This document shows, piece after piece, positions 1 to 9,712 of a stretch of DNA of 64,000 bases (positions are counted from its first letter, which is position 1; each line of letters begins with the position of its first letter). The translations under genes were made by a program, and so were the position numbers. The stretch spans positions 4,960,001 through 5,024,000 of the forward strand of contig OY725490.1 of NCBI GenBank assembly GCA_963281255.1, given 5' to 3'. This DNA is from Aphrocallistes beatrix. Taxonomy: Eukaryota; Porifera; Hexactinellida; Sceptrulophora; Aphrocallistidae. A model generated the notes under the pieces. It made no database searches. It saw nothing but the letters and a program-made list of their open reading frames with translations, and was not told where the DNA came from.

Positions 1-400
1 CTGCGTCTCTTACTGATCCCATATACTGCCAAAGCTTCCCTGACTTCAGTGCTATCGACATTGGGCCCTTGATCACTAAGTACATAGCTTGGCGGGCCAT
101 GTTTATATATCCATCCGTTCTTTATTGCGTCCACTATAGTCCCTGACTCTTGATCCGCCATCGGATATAATTCGATGAATTTCGAAAACAGGTCCACCAT
201 AAGTAGAAAATACCTGTGGTTATTCGTAGCCCATGGGAGAGTCGCTACGTCGAACGCGACTATCTCCCTTGGTCTCGATGCTATATTGAGAGGTACCAGT
301 TTCTCCCTAGGCGTATTTTGGGCTTGTTTCTGTGGCATGTGAGACATCCTCTACAGAATGTCTCAATGTCGGCGTCCATCCTTTTTAGTAAAACTGTTGC
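1..400 (-). pseudogene. integrase, partial (zinc finger and first two catalytic aspartates)
   Basis: Reading on from the RNase H frame needs two frame changes. One frame gives the CC half of the HHCC finger (FCRGCLTCHRNKPKIRLG, about 300-370). The next gives the core, with IVAFDVATLPWATNNHRYFL, VDLFSKFIELYPMADQE and VLSDQGPNVDS, that is, the first two of the DDE residues. The glutamate would lie left of base 1. This enzyme would insert the cDNA copy. The frame breaks near 300 and 385 mark the copy as dead. Confidence 0.88.
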
Positions 401-2174
401 CGAACTAGCCGCGTCGTTTTGTCTATGCCCAAATGTCCTTCGTTGTGTACTAGAGTTAATATTTCGTTCTTCATTTCACTCGGAACAATTACTTTACGCC
501 CACGACACAATAATCCTTCTGTCAGATTGACTCCTAATTGATTTTTGAACTGCCCTTCGGTGATACCCCCAGAAGACTTCAACTGGTTGATTGCGGATGA
601 CGTTGCAGGATTGTGCTTTTGCCCCAGTATTAGTCTCCCTCGAATGCCAGTGACCTCTTCTCTAGTTGCGTAAACGTGCCTCTCGAAATACTTTTCGTTG
701 TTGACCTCCCAATCTATCTCTGCTTCAACCCTAGAAAGGTAATCGGCTGGAGCATTTTCGACTCCCTTGACGTGTTCTATGCGATATTCCAAGGATTCTA
801 ACACTTGAATCCACCTGGAAAATTTTCCACGGGGGTCTTTCTGCCTACGTAGCCAGACCAAAGGGTTGTGATCTGTAAGGAAACATAAGCTTGGAGCTGC
901 CTGCAAGTATTTTCGGAATTTGCGGCTTGCGGCAATTACTGCCCAACATTCCAGCTCCCCTGCTGAATAATTCTTCTGGGCCGGCGTGAGTCCTGAAGAA
1001 AAGAATGCTAACGGTTTTAGTATGTATTCCCCTTCTCTCTGTGACAAAATACCCCCCACGGCTGTCGAAGACGCATCCACCTGAAGTACAAATTCACTCT
1101 CCCAATCTGGGAATGCGAGTATCACCGGGGAAGCCGTTAATTTGCTCTTAAGAGAATCAAAAGCAGACGCGGCGTTATCCTTCCATGCCCAATGTGACTT
1201 GTCCTGAGTCAACTGGTATAACGGTCCTGCGATGGCAGCGAAATTTGGAACGTATTCTCTATATAAATTTGCCAGGCCTAGGAACCTCAAGAGATCCTTC
1301 TTAGATCTGGGGGTCGCGGCATTACGAATCTTGTCAACCAGCCTGGGGCTCTGTGTGTGTCCCTCTCTTGAAACCACATGGCCCAAGAATTCTCCTTGAA
1401 GATATCCAAATGTGCACTTGTCTCGTCTGAGCTGTATTCGGGCTTTCCGAAAAGCCTTCAGCGTTCCTTCCAGGTCAGAGAGATGATGGTCGAATCCGTT
1501 GGAATGCACGCATACGTCGTCAATGTACGGGTCAGCGTGTTCTATTGGTCTTAAAGTCTCGTCCAATAACCTTTGGTAGGTGGAACCGCTGTTAACCAGG
1601 CCAAAAGGCATCCGATTAAATTCAAAGAGCCCCTTAGGTGTTGCGAAGGCTGTTTTGAATTTATCCGCCTCGTTTATTTCGACTGCCCAGTAAGCCGACG
1701 CTCATCCAGAAAAGAATAATGTGTGTCTCCATGCATTCGGTCCAATATGTCTCTTGGATTTGGCATCGGATATGAATCCACTCTCGTCGTCCTATTCAGT
1801 TCTCTGAAGTCCACGCAGAATCGCTTGGTTCCATCGCGCTTCGTGACTAAAATCACCCTACTTGCCCACGGTGAATTGGACGGTCGACATATATTGTTAT
1901 GGAGCATCTCCTCTACTTGGCGGGTTATTTCCTCCTCTACCACGGGAGCTACGGGACTCAGTCTCTGTTTCACTGGTTGTGCATCGCCCGTATCGAAGTG
2001 ATGCACCACCCCTCTCGCTGCTTGTGGACATTTTGGGTTGATGGCTAATACATCATGGTACTTCTGGAGGACCTTGATCATACTTTCCCTTCTTTCTTGG
2101 GTTAGGTTGGGATTTACGTTGAAACCCGGTACCTTAGACTCGCCTACCTCTGGCGTCGAAAGATCCAACGCCAA
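385..2174 (-). pseudogene. pol: reverse transcriptase and RNase H (frameshifted)
   Basis: The first part (2174-1674) holds the RT fingers, with RFCVDFRELNRTT and the start of the SFLD motif. The next RT stretch (AYWAVEINEADKFKTAF) is in another frame, and 1611-385 continues with MPFGLVNSGSTYQRLL and the catalytic YIDD box (YIDD rather than the commoner YLDD). The RNase H domain shows FVLQVDASSTAVGGILSQ and LTDHNPLVWL. The segment ends in the integrase zinc-binding region (NEGHLGIDKTTRLV). The frame break near 1690 is a one- or two-base indel. The family assignment follows from the motif set and domain order. Confidence 0.93.
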
Positions 2175-2204
2175 CGACTCTAAGATGCAAGCCCTCGTTA
2201 ATGG

Positions 2205-3439
2205 TTAACCACCTTCCATAGTTGCAGTAGGATTCTTCCAAACCGCACCTAGCCGTACTTGTCGGTTCAGCCAGTTAAATTCAGTTGTATCGAATTTCGC
2301 GAGGAGGTCACGGCCTAGGATACAAGTATCCTGAGCCCCATCGAGTATCTCAAATGAGTGCTGAATGACTTGCTCATCACCCAAGTCCAGGGTGAGAGTG
2401 ACTCTACCAATTACTTCGACGGGATCTTGAGATAAACCAAAAACTTTTCCTGTTTTGCGCGTCATCTTAGAATCCAAGCCTAGGTCACACACGGTGCGTA
2501 TATCTAGAACAGATGGTCCGGCTCCACTGTCGAGTAAGGCAGTTATAGGTTCTCCGTTTAGTGTTACGGGTAAAACAGCCGACAGTTCGCTGTTACCGTT
2601 ACGCTGTCCTGCCTGCATTACTTTGTACTTGCTTCCGCTTGACTTCCTATCGCTGCAGTCTTTTAATAAGTGACCCTTCTGCCCACATGCCGGACACCTC
2701 TTTTCCTTGCAGTACCGCCAAGGGTGATCCCCTCCACATATATAGCATCCTTCGCCGCGATTCGGCCCGAACCTTTGCTTAGGACGGACTAGATGGGTCT
2801 TTCCCCTTGCGTAAGCAACCCTAGCCGTAGGGTTGTGTTCAGTCCCTTCTTCAGGCTCTTTTGACTGGATAGTCGCCACTTTCGAAACAGCCTCGAAGCT
2901 CCGGTTTCCTTTATCCAATGCGTATCCCTTATCCACCAATTCTACTTTTATCGTACGTAAGACTTTATGCGCATCAGCATGCTCGAGGTCGTCCTGAATC
3001 TCGGTGATACTACCCTTTATTTTGTTTTGGATTTCTCTCGGCAATTGGTCCGCCATGATTGACGCGACATGTTTGAGCCCCAACTTCGCGTAAGCCGCCT
3101 TACGCTTTAAGGTAAAGAAGAACTCTCCGATATTCTGACCCGGTTGCCAGTGGAAATGGCATACCTCCTGCATAGCCGTGTAGGTATCCATGGGGGGTCT
3201 ACCACCTCGGATAGCCCATATAATGCTTCTTTAAGTGTGGTTGCTACCTTGGTTATATCCCTGGCTGCTTCACGGTCCACGATATCCCGGTTCACGTAGG
3301 CTGGTATTAACTGGATGGCCTTCTGTTGTCCCCCCTCCAAGGTTAGAATGTGCTGAGTGGCTGCTTCAAATAAGTATCGCCAGTCTTCGATGCGGTCTCC
3401 CTTCGTCAAGGGCGGTATGACAGGTGGAGGGGCTGCCAT
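2205..3439 (-). pseudogene. gag and aspartic protease of the Ty3/gypsy element (frameshifted)
   Basis: The reading frame opens with MAAPPPVIPPLTKGDR at 3439 and shifts frame at a run of C near 3190. It continues in the second frame through a capsid-like segment to two CCHC knuckles (CYICGGDHPWRYC and CPACGQKGHLLKDC, about 2690-2760). These knuckles are expected to bind the element's RNA. A protease active-site motif, ALLDSGAGPSVLD, follows near 2520, so protease is fused to gag. The frame closes with TAA at 2205, and the RT frame resumes in the same phase 31 bases further on. The frame break at the C run looks like an indel, although programmed frameshifting cannot be excluded. Confidence 0.88.
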
Positions 3440-4223
3440 TCACAATTGCTAATCGGTTGATATTTTCTGTATTTATGTTGCGATCTAAAAGGGGGCGAGC
3501 CTAGTCTTATCAATATATTAACTGAGAAGGAAACAAGTTATGATAAGCAAGGAGCCACAAGTAAGAAGGATAGAAATACAGAAAATAAATGTAAACAATA
3601 AGTGAATGCCTATGCCTAAAGTGATACCTAAGTATTAGCTGGTTATTCCACTCTCTGTTAATGGTAAACTAATAACTGAACTAATCTACTCTACAACACT
3701 AAGCAGTTTTTCGAGGGCGGTATCCTTGATAGTAGGGATGGAAATACACTGTTCGAGAATTTTAACATCTTACACACCTACCTCTCTTTTGACATATCCT
3801 GCAAGCCAAATCAAGAAATTTTTGTGGGCTGTTCCTTAACATTTTCGAGTTATGTGACAATGTATTTAATTACTCCTATTGGTAAATTGTAGTAGGTTGA
3901 TAATATTTTTCACAGATATATTTAATGTCCTATTTGTGATATTATTAATATTCTCCTTAATCACTTGACTATTCGCGGTAAATATTTTGAATCAGTTTTG
4001 CCCTTCGCGATTATGTTTCTCGACTATTCGCTGTTTCATTTGCAAAATATTTCGATTGGCTCGTATGATTATATATGTTAGTATCAATCTTCAAATTTTG
4101 CACTTATTCTAGCCTAACCATTGTAATCATTAACTAAAGTATCGTTTTTCAATTCAGAGACTGGCTCAACATATATGATATTAAACTAGACCCTCAAAAA
4201 TAAAAGTCTTAATTCAACCAATG
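3440..4223. other. gypsy leader and possible 5' LTR, not delimited
   Basis: This stretch lies upstream of gag on the minus strand, where a primer-binding site and 5' LTR belong. On the minus strand a TGGCTCCTTGC segment near 3550 could be a primer-binding site, but the partner LTR is outside the window, so no LTR boundary can be confirmed. I see no gene. Confidence 0.35.
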
Positions 4224-4225
4224 TA

Positions 4226-5118
4226 CTACATGGGTCATTTCATTAGTACTGAGCCGTTATCTGTAGTCAAAGGTTAGTAGAATTATCCTATTTTCGATTT
4301 GTCCATTGTATAGCACAGGGGATCAGCTTTCGATTTGCATACAGAATTACTGTGATAGGACAATTATTGTGGTTCCTACATCCGATTTAAGTACATCAGT
4401 ATAGGATCCTGCCTTCAAACGTGATTTTTGAGTTTCCTAAGGCTGTATTTCATTTCTAATTAAATGTAGAATAAAACTGATCCTCCCATTAAATTCTACA
4501 TATTAAAAAAACTACATAAACATGTATTTATATGTAGCATTATGGTTTTAGGCTGGTGAATAAATTGTTTAATTAACCCTCGCTTGCCACAGGAATGTGT
4601 TGCGTCATTTCCGGTTTAAGCCATTTTCAATGGGGAAGCCATAAAAATTTGGGGTGTTTACTATAAATAGGAAATACCCCAAGCCGTCCGAGGGTTTTAA
4701 TGATATAATACCACTTTTGTCCCATTTTTAGGGGGAGAAAATTGGGAAAAAATCCACGTAAAGTTGCATAATTTTTTTATTCCAGGATATTGTACTGAAC
4801 ACCTCCCGATTACTTCATCACACTTATGTTCTTAATTATTTGACCTTGGAATGATCTTATTCCACGAATTCAAAAAAATATCACCAAATTCATTTTTAAG
4901 CTATTTTCAATGGGGAGATTCCAATTTTTCAACAGTCACCTAAACCATGTATATAAATCGAACGTACCGGTACAATCACCATAATGTTCTATCACAACAA
5001 TCCTATATGCAAATCGAAAGCTGATCCCCTGAGCTATACAATGGACAAATCGAAAATATTATATTTTCACTAGCTTCTGAATACAGATCATGGCTCAGTA
5101 TTTATGAAATGACCCAAG
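4226..5118. mobile_element. mariner-type MITE with long inverted repeats (893 bp)
   Basis: The outer roughly 130-150 bases at each end are inverted copies of one another. The left arm includes GGGTCATTTCATTAGTACTG and GGGGATCAGCTTTCGATTTG; the right arm has the same in reverse at 5005-5118. TA dinucleotides flank both ends (4224-4225 and 5119-5120). The terminal segment resembles the end of the mariner at 11388-12683 (AGGTCATTTCAAAAGTACTG), so the same or a related transposase may have moved it. A smaller element sits in its middle (4577-4696). No coding region is present. Confidence 0.8.
4577..4696. mobile_element. small TTAA-flanked MITE (piggyBac type), copy 1
   Basis: A 120-bp segment starts CCCTCGCTTGCCACAGGAAT and ends near CCGAGGGTT, with TTAA on both sides (4573-4576 and 4697-4700). 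A second copy with the same interior (GCCATTTTCAATGGGGAAGC) lies at 30680-30801, also between TTAA sites. TTAA duplication and CCCT/AGGG ends fit piggyBac. The ends are slightly asymmetric, so the exact border is uncertain by two bases. Confidence 0.65.
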
Positions 5119-5120
5119 TA

Positions 5121-5739
5121 ATACGGTATATAAATAGTACTAATCAGTATAAGAATTAATACATACTATCTGTTTCGAACTAGGAATAAATATGGAGTTA
5201 TAGTCACTCAAATCAAAGATCCTATACAATATCCATGGTTGGGCCATTCGGCATAACTACGCTATTGACTATTATCAATTATCATTATTAGCTATTTAAA
5301 GAGCTAGTAGCTATTTTCTTCAATTTTAATGAATTTTCTAGAATAGGTACCTAACCCCAGGAATTCTATTAACTTTTAGTCTCGCCGGTCGCCGATTTCC
5401 CGTTGAATGTCACAATATTGAGGTCAATTATTTGAATAATGATATTTCCTTCTTTTTTTACATCTCAAGAGAATATCTCTAATCCCGTGGTATTAATTAA
5501 CTTCCTCATTATAGATGTTTATTTTCCAAAAATACACCAAAGAGTCGTTTAGAAGGCAAATATATCTCTTAAATAGTGTGTTTGAGGTATGTTGAATCCT
5601 AAAATATGTCGTGGCATATTTACTATTTAACAACTCCCATCCTAATCCATTAAAAAAATATATATTAATCGCAAAATGTTAGTGATATTTGACTTTTACG
5701 CTACTTCTCATTATATATATCAAGTATATATTTCATCCT
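5121..5739. other. no recognised feature
   Basis: AT-rich sequence with short homopolymers. I see no long frame, inverted repeat or known repeat. Confidence 0.5.
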
Positions 5740-5956
5740 ATGGCGCAAGATCATTCTATAGAATTAGATGCTAACCAATGTGACTCTGTCGAAATGTATG
5801 ATCATTTTTCTAACAATTTGACACCTTTTACGAACCTCGAAAACGATTGTGCTGGTGATTTAGCATTTGCTCAATCTACGAATCATGATGACTTATCAAA
5901 TGTGTTAGGACTTTCAGTCCATGAACGTGCACAATCCCCAACAAATAGCGAACCAG
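5740..5956 (+). CDS. candidate coding exon, unidentified acidic protein N-terminus
   Basis: An ATG at 5740 opens 72 codons (MAQDHSIELDANQCD...) rich in Asp, Asn and Ser. They run to a good splice donor (CCAG|GTAAAT at 5956/5957), after which the frame becomes low-complexity. The frame is also open upstream of this ATG, but that part reads as hydrophobic AT-rich sequence. No domain is recognised and no partner exon was found, so this could be chance. It is listed because composition and donor agree. Confidence 0.25.
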
Positions 5957-6391
5957 GTAAATTTACAATTATATTTAAAATTATTCAAATTTAAAAATGC
6001 TAGTGTTTTGTCAACTGTGTTGATTTTGTGAATTTCAAAAAGCCTTTGGATTGGGCCGAATACTTGTAGAACTATCCTATTCTCCACCTATAAGTCCAAA
6101 AGCCCCATAGTGTGTTTTCATAGCATCGGGATTTTTGGCATCAATCGACGCGGAATGCTCCCAGCTTTCACCTCTTAAGCTTAGAATAGAGGAGATTGGA
6201 GTTTTAAGTTAGGGTATTTGAAGTTCAAACACTACCAAAATAGAGGAGATCTTTAATCACGGTAGCAAGTTTTTTTGAAAGTTTCTAATTCATCACAATT
6301 TACCGAACACTAGTCTAATATATTAAATAAATGCTATAAAATTGGATATATGCCTCTAAATCATATATTTTACTTTTTGATGCGATTTTTG
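5957..6391. other. no recognised feature
   Basis: Non-coding on both strands as far as I can see, with a short repeated phrase (ATAGAGGAGAT, about 6186 and 6240). It separates the candidate exon from the truncated Tc1 element. Confidence 0.45.
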
Positions 6392-7129
6392 TTAAATTGA
6401 TGCTTCATCACAGAAGATAACGTTTCTCCAGTCTCTATGTTCATTGTTGCGAGCCCATTCGATTCGTTTCAGCCTGTTTTTCTCAGAGAGCATAAAGGTT
6501 TGGCGTGGGAATTCCTTTCGGTATTTCATCTTTTTCAGAGTTCGCCTAACTGTCATTTTGGAACATGCTACACCTGTACGTTGAGACACATTGTAAGTCA
6601 GTTCATCCAATGTAATTGCACCAAAAGATCTCCTAACTTGTTGTCTGATAGATTTCATGATAGCAATTGATTTGATTGCCTTTCTTCCACCTCCTTTTTT
6701 ATGTTTCAATGTCTGGCCAGTTTTGATTTTTCTTATAGTATTGTAAACAGTGGCAAGTGACACTCCCAAAATCGTGGAAATTTTCTTTGGGTTGTGTTTT
6801 ACGACTTGGTGAAGGATACGAATCTGTTCTCTCGCTTGCTGTTGAGACATTCAGGCAGGTTTCAAATCTAATTAGTAAGTTGAACAAGGTAGAAAAGATA
6901 ACTCAAAAAAATATGGGGAATTTGTAAAAATATTCAGAAAATTTTGACGGAGAACTGCTCAAAAAATTTTTTTCAAATCATTTATAATCGTAACAAAACG
7001 ATTTTATGAAAGAAATAATAATATACTTGAAGAATAATCCACAAAAGCCTAGTTTATAAGCTTTTTAAGAACAATTTAGGGTAGATTAAGAAATCATAAA
7101 AAATTCTAAATAATTATGAACACTGACTG
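6392..7129 (-). mobile_element. Tc1-like element, 3'-truncated, with transposase N-terminal half
   Basis: The frame 6850-6392 encodes 152 residues: an N-terminal helix-turn-helix pair (ISTILGVSLATVYNTIRKIK and VACSKMTVRRTLKKMKYRKE) and the start of the catalytic core (WRNVIFCDEASI) with the first aspartate. The rest of the DDE core is missing, so the copy is truncated near 6390. The outer end at 7129 reads, on the minus strand, TA|CAGTCAGTGTTCATAATTAT. This resembles the end of the Tc1 fragment at 9410 (CAGTCTGTCCCATAATTATT). The helix-turn-helix would bind the terminal repeat, and the core would cut at TA sites. Confidence 0.88.
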
Positions 7130-7629
7130 TATATACAAGAGCGCTTCGCTTGCTTCCGCTGCGCGGCTGGCGGACACTTTGTGTCCGCCAGAGGCGCTCT
7201 GCAAGCGCCTGGGATCGCATTGATTAATTATAAGGGAGATAACATCCCTAAATACGCCTGTCTACTGTTATAATCAACATCGCAAGAAAAATCACCAAAT
7301 TTGTCAATTTTTAAAATTTTGATGCGTAATGATGACGTCATGAAATTTCTAGTTATAAAAAGGTGACAATGACGTCATAATTCAATGATGAGTCGACATT
7401 TTGTCTGAATTCAGAACTTAGTGGAGGCATAGCCAAAAGACTCCCGCATACCAAAATCAGCTTTCTGCGCCTGGCAGTTTCTTCAATCAATTCGTTACAG
7501 ATATATGTATATATGTTACAGGGTATCTTTAAAATCAGGGTAATTGTAATTACCCTGATTTTTTTAGGGTAATTGTAATTACCCTGGTTCAATCAGGATA
7601 ATTGTAATTACCCTGACTTTTTCAGGGTA

Positions 7630-8098
7630 CAGTAGACCCTCGATTATCCGAACCTCGATTATCCGACACCTCGATTATCCGAACAGTGTGTTCGAGTACC
7701 ACTCATTTTATCAAATACTTTTCAACCGAATTTGTGAAAATAATGTGTCCGGATAACTGAAATAATGTGTTCGGATAACTGAAATGATGTGTTCGGATAA
7801 CTGAAATGATGTTATCGGATAACTGAAATATGTGTTCGGATAACTGAAATAATGTTTAATAAATCAATTCCCTAAAAATGTATGTTCCAAAATTGTGCGT
7901 AGCATTGTCAATTTGTTTGGCTATACATGCGTGTAAGTAGTATTCAAATCATAATACGTTCTTTAATAACATCTAAGTTGGTACATGTGCATTTAAGAGC
8001 GTAAAATACGTATTTCGCTTATCCGAACGATTTCACTTATCCGAACACCAATCTTTGAGCTAACAAACGGAGGTGTTCGGATAACCGAGGGTGTACTG
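7630..8098. mobile_element. pogo/Tigger-type MITE (469 bp)
   Basis: Bounded by TA (7628-7629 and 8099-8100). The left end, CAGTAGACCCTCGATTATCC, is inverted at the right end as CAGTACACCCTCGGTTATCC. The interior has about eight copies of TTCGGATAACTGAAAT or its reverse complement, which probably serve as internal transposase-binding repeats. The end sequence resembles that of pogo/Tigger elements. It lies inside an arm of the larger foldback MITE and is therefore younger than it. Confidence 0.85.
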
Positions 8099-8455
8099 TA
8101 ATTGTAATTACAGTATAACCTCCATAAGTGGGGGAGCATGGGACGGGATAAAACTGGTTTATCCCCCATTCCCCGGTTAAAATTCAATTATAATTTTCTA
8201 GATGAGAACATCTAACAGCCTATTTGAAACTTGTAGAATTTCAGAAAATACATAGTACATAGTACATATAACACACCCATTAATGTACCAGTTAAGTTTT
8301 ATAAGTTACACAATTACATTTAGAAAACTCCACTTCCTAATATGGTACTTAGGTGGTATAATTGTTAACTTATAGTATGGAAGGGGGCGAATTCAGGGTG
8401 GGCAATGTTACCTGTTACAATGCAACTGTCAATTGAGGAATCCTATTAATAGGAC

Positions 8456-9010
8456 GATTACAAGTCATTTCGCACCTAAACCATTTCGTACTCTTTCCAT
8501 TTCGTACTTAATTGCAATTTCGTACCTAACACAATTTCGTACCTAATACAATTTCGTACCTAATACAATTTCGTACTCATTACAATTTCGTACCTAACAC
8601 AATTTCGTACCTAACACAATTTCGTACCTAATACAATTTCGTACCTAACACAATTTCGTACCTAATACAATTTCGTACCTAACACAATTTCGTATTTATA
8701 AAAACACAATTTCGTATTTACAAAAACACAATTTCGTATTTATAAAAACACAATTTCGTTTTTATAAAAACACAATTTCGTATTTATAAAAACACAATTT
8801 CGCATTTATAAAAACACAATTTCGTTTTTATAAAAACACAAATCTGAAAGAGTATTGGGTACGAAAGAGTATTGGGTACGAAAGAGTATTGGGTACGAAA
8901 GTGTATTGGGTACGAAAGTGTATTGGGTACGAAAGTGTATTGGGTACGAAAGTGTATTGGGTACGAAAGTGTCATAATTAAGGTACGAAAGAGTGTTGGG
9001 TACGAATTGA
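8456..9010. repeat. inverted short-tandem array, 17-20 bp units
   Basis: The left part (8461-8695) iterates a 17-bp unit, ACAATTTCGTACCTAAT. The middle (8695-8840) iterates a 20-bp unit, TTTATAAAAACACAATTTCG. The right part (8850-9005) iterates GTATTGGGTACGAAAGT, which is the reverse complement of a diverged left unit (ACTTTCGTACCCAATAC). The whole therefore forms a large imperfect hairpin. Apparent frames here encode only repeated peptides (FRTQYTFVPN...) and are not genes. Confidence 0.9.
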
Positions 9011-9373
9011 CCGATACCCAATAGGACAATTGCTCTTAGGTGAGCTAAATTGTGTTTCCCGTACTTGTGTATTACAGGCTGAGCAAATCTGGATGGACAT
9101 GTGAAAATGGCCCAAGTTGCGCCTATACAAATGATCCACTATACAATGAGTGGTCACTATAATTAACCTAAAAAAACAAAGTAATTACAATTACCCTGAA
9201 AAAGTCAGGGTAATTACAATTACCCTGATTGAACCAGGGTAATTACAATTACCCTAAAAAAATCAGGGTAATTACAATTACCCTGATTTTACAGATACCC
9301 TGTAACATATATATATATATATATAAATAAATACATATACATTAATCGAGTTTTAAAAGTAAGGATATATATT

Positions 9374-9407
9374 TAGATAGATAGATAAATAGATAGATAA
9401 ATAGATA
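9374..9407. repeat. GATA-type microsatellite
   Basis: Interrupted run of AGAT/AAAT tetranucleotides between the Helitron-like 5' end and the next Tc1 fragment. Confidence 0.85.
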
Positions 9408-9409
9408 TA

Positions 9410-9712
9410 CAGTCTGTCCCATAATTATTTACACCTCTATTTTCCAATTAATCCATTGTTATTTGATCTACGGCCTGTTTACAAACACAACAAAATGCCG
9501 ATTAGAAGTTCAAACTCTCTATAATGCTGGAATTACCAATGCCAAGGATATTTCATCCAGGGTCATGTCCCAGAGATTACAGTTTTTCTTCCTGCTAATG
9601 AAAAAGACTAAACATCTCGATCACAGACAGGGTGCTGGTTTCAAAGTTGAGAAACTTCTTTCACTTGTAGCAGTTGTGATTGGTAACGTGGCAAATATTG
9701 TAATATTCTGAA
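9410..9712 (+). mobile_element. Tc1-like element fragment, 5' end and transposase N-terminus
   Basis: The left end is TA|CAGTCTGTCCCATAATTATT. It is followed by the start of a Tc1 transposase on the plus strand (CRLEVQTLYNAGITNAKDIS, then DHRQGAG), the first DNA-binding helix-turn-helix. The fragment then runs straight into the C-terminal end of the hAT gene on the opposite strand, so it is truncated and no catalytic core is left. Confidence 0.75.

Larger units (their letters stand above)
1..3439 (-). mobile_element. Ty3/gypsy LTR retrotransposon, gag-pol body, cut by window edge
   Basis: Gag with two CCHC zinc knuckles, an aspartic protease, reverse transcriptase, RNase H and integrase follow one another on the minus strand in the order typical of Ty3/gypsy (integrase after RNase H). 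The body is broken by at least three frameshifts (near 3190, 1690 and 300-400) and one in-frame stop near 2205, so this copy cannot make a full polyprotein. The integrase C-terminus and the 3' LTR lie beyond base 1. No env-like frame is visible. The order of domains and their motifs are seen directly. Loss of activity is inferred from the breaks. Confidence 0.95.
7519..9302. mobile_element. foldback MITE with iterated palindromic arms (TA target)
   Basis: The ends are TA|CAGGGTATCT and AGATACCCTG|TA. Each arm holds four near-identical units built on the palindrome CAGGGTAATTGTAATTACCC, and the two arms are inverted copies over about 130 bases (7519-7629 plus 8099-8115, and 9175-9302). The CAGGG start and TA duplication point to the Tc1/mariner/pogo group. 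The left arm is cut cleanly by the pogo-type MITE at 7630-8098; removing it restores the fourth unit. The interior contains an inverted satellite-like array (8456-9010). There is no transposase, so it is non-autonomous. Confidence 0.82.
7136..9365 (-). mobile_element. Helitron-like repeat copy 1, split by a MITE
   Basis: This is a member of the window's most abundant repeat. The GC-rich 3' end is at 7136 (CGCTTCGCTTGCTTCC, then the hairpin GGCGGACACTTTGTGTCCGC). The body contains two TGACGTCA sites (about 7334 and 7369) and runs to the (TA)n tract at 7517. The rest of the tract and the 5' end (CATTAATCGAGTTTTAAAAG, then TAAGGA|T) are at 9303-9365. Compared with full copies, about 170 bases of the body are deleted. 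The foldback MITE 7519-9302 interrupts the tract with a TA duplication. Confidence 0.8.

Noticed and set aside
1..3439. Possible endogenous retrovirus
   Set aside because: Domain order and motifs are those of Ty3/gypsy and no env-like frame is visible; the missing 3' part prevents a final statement.
8456..9010. CRISPR-like regular spacing of short repeats
   Set aside because: Units are directly adjacent with no unique spacers, and the genome is eukaryotic.
8784..9029. Open frames encoding repeated FRTQYTFVPN peptides
   Set aside because: They are translations of the 17-bp satellite array in more than one phase. No start context or other exon supports a protein.
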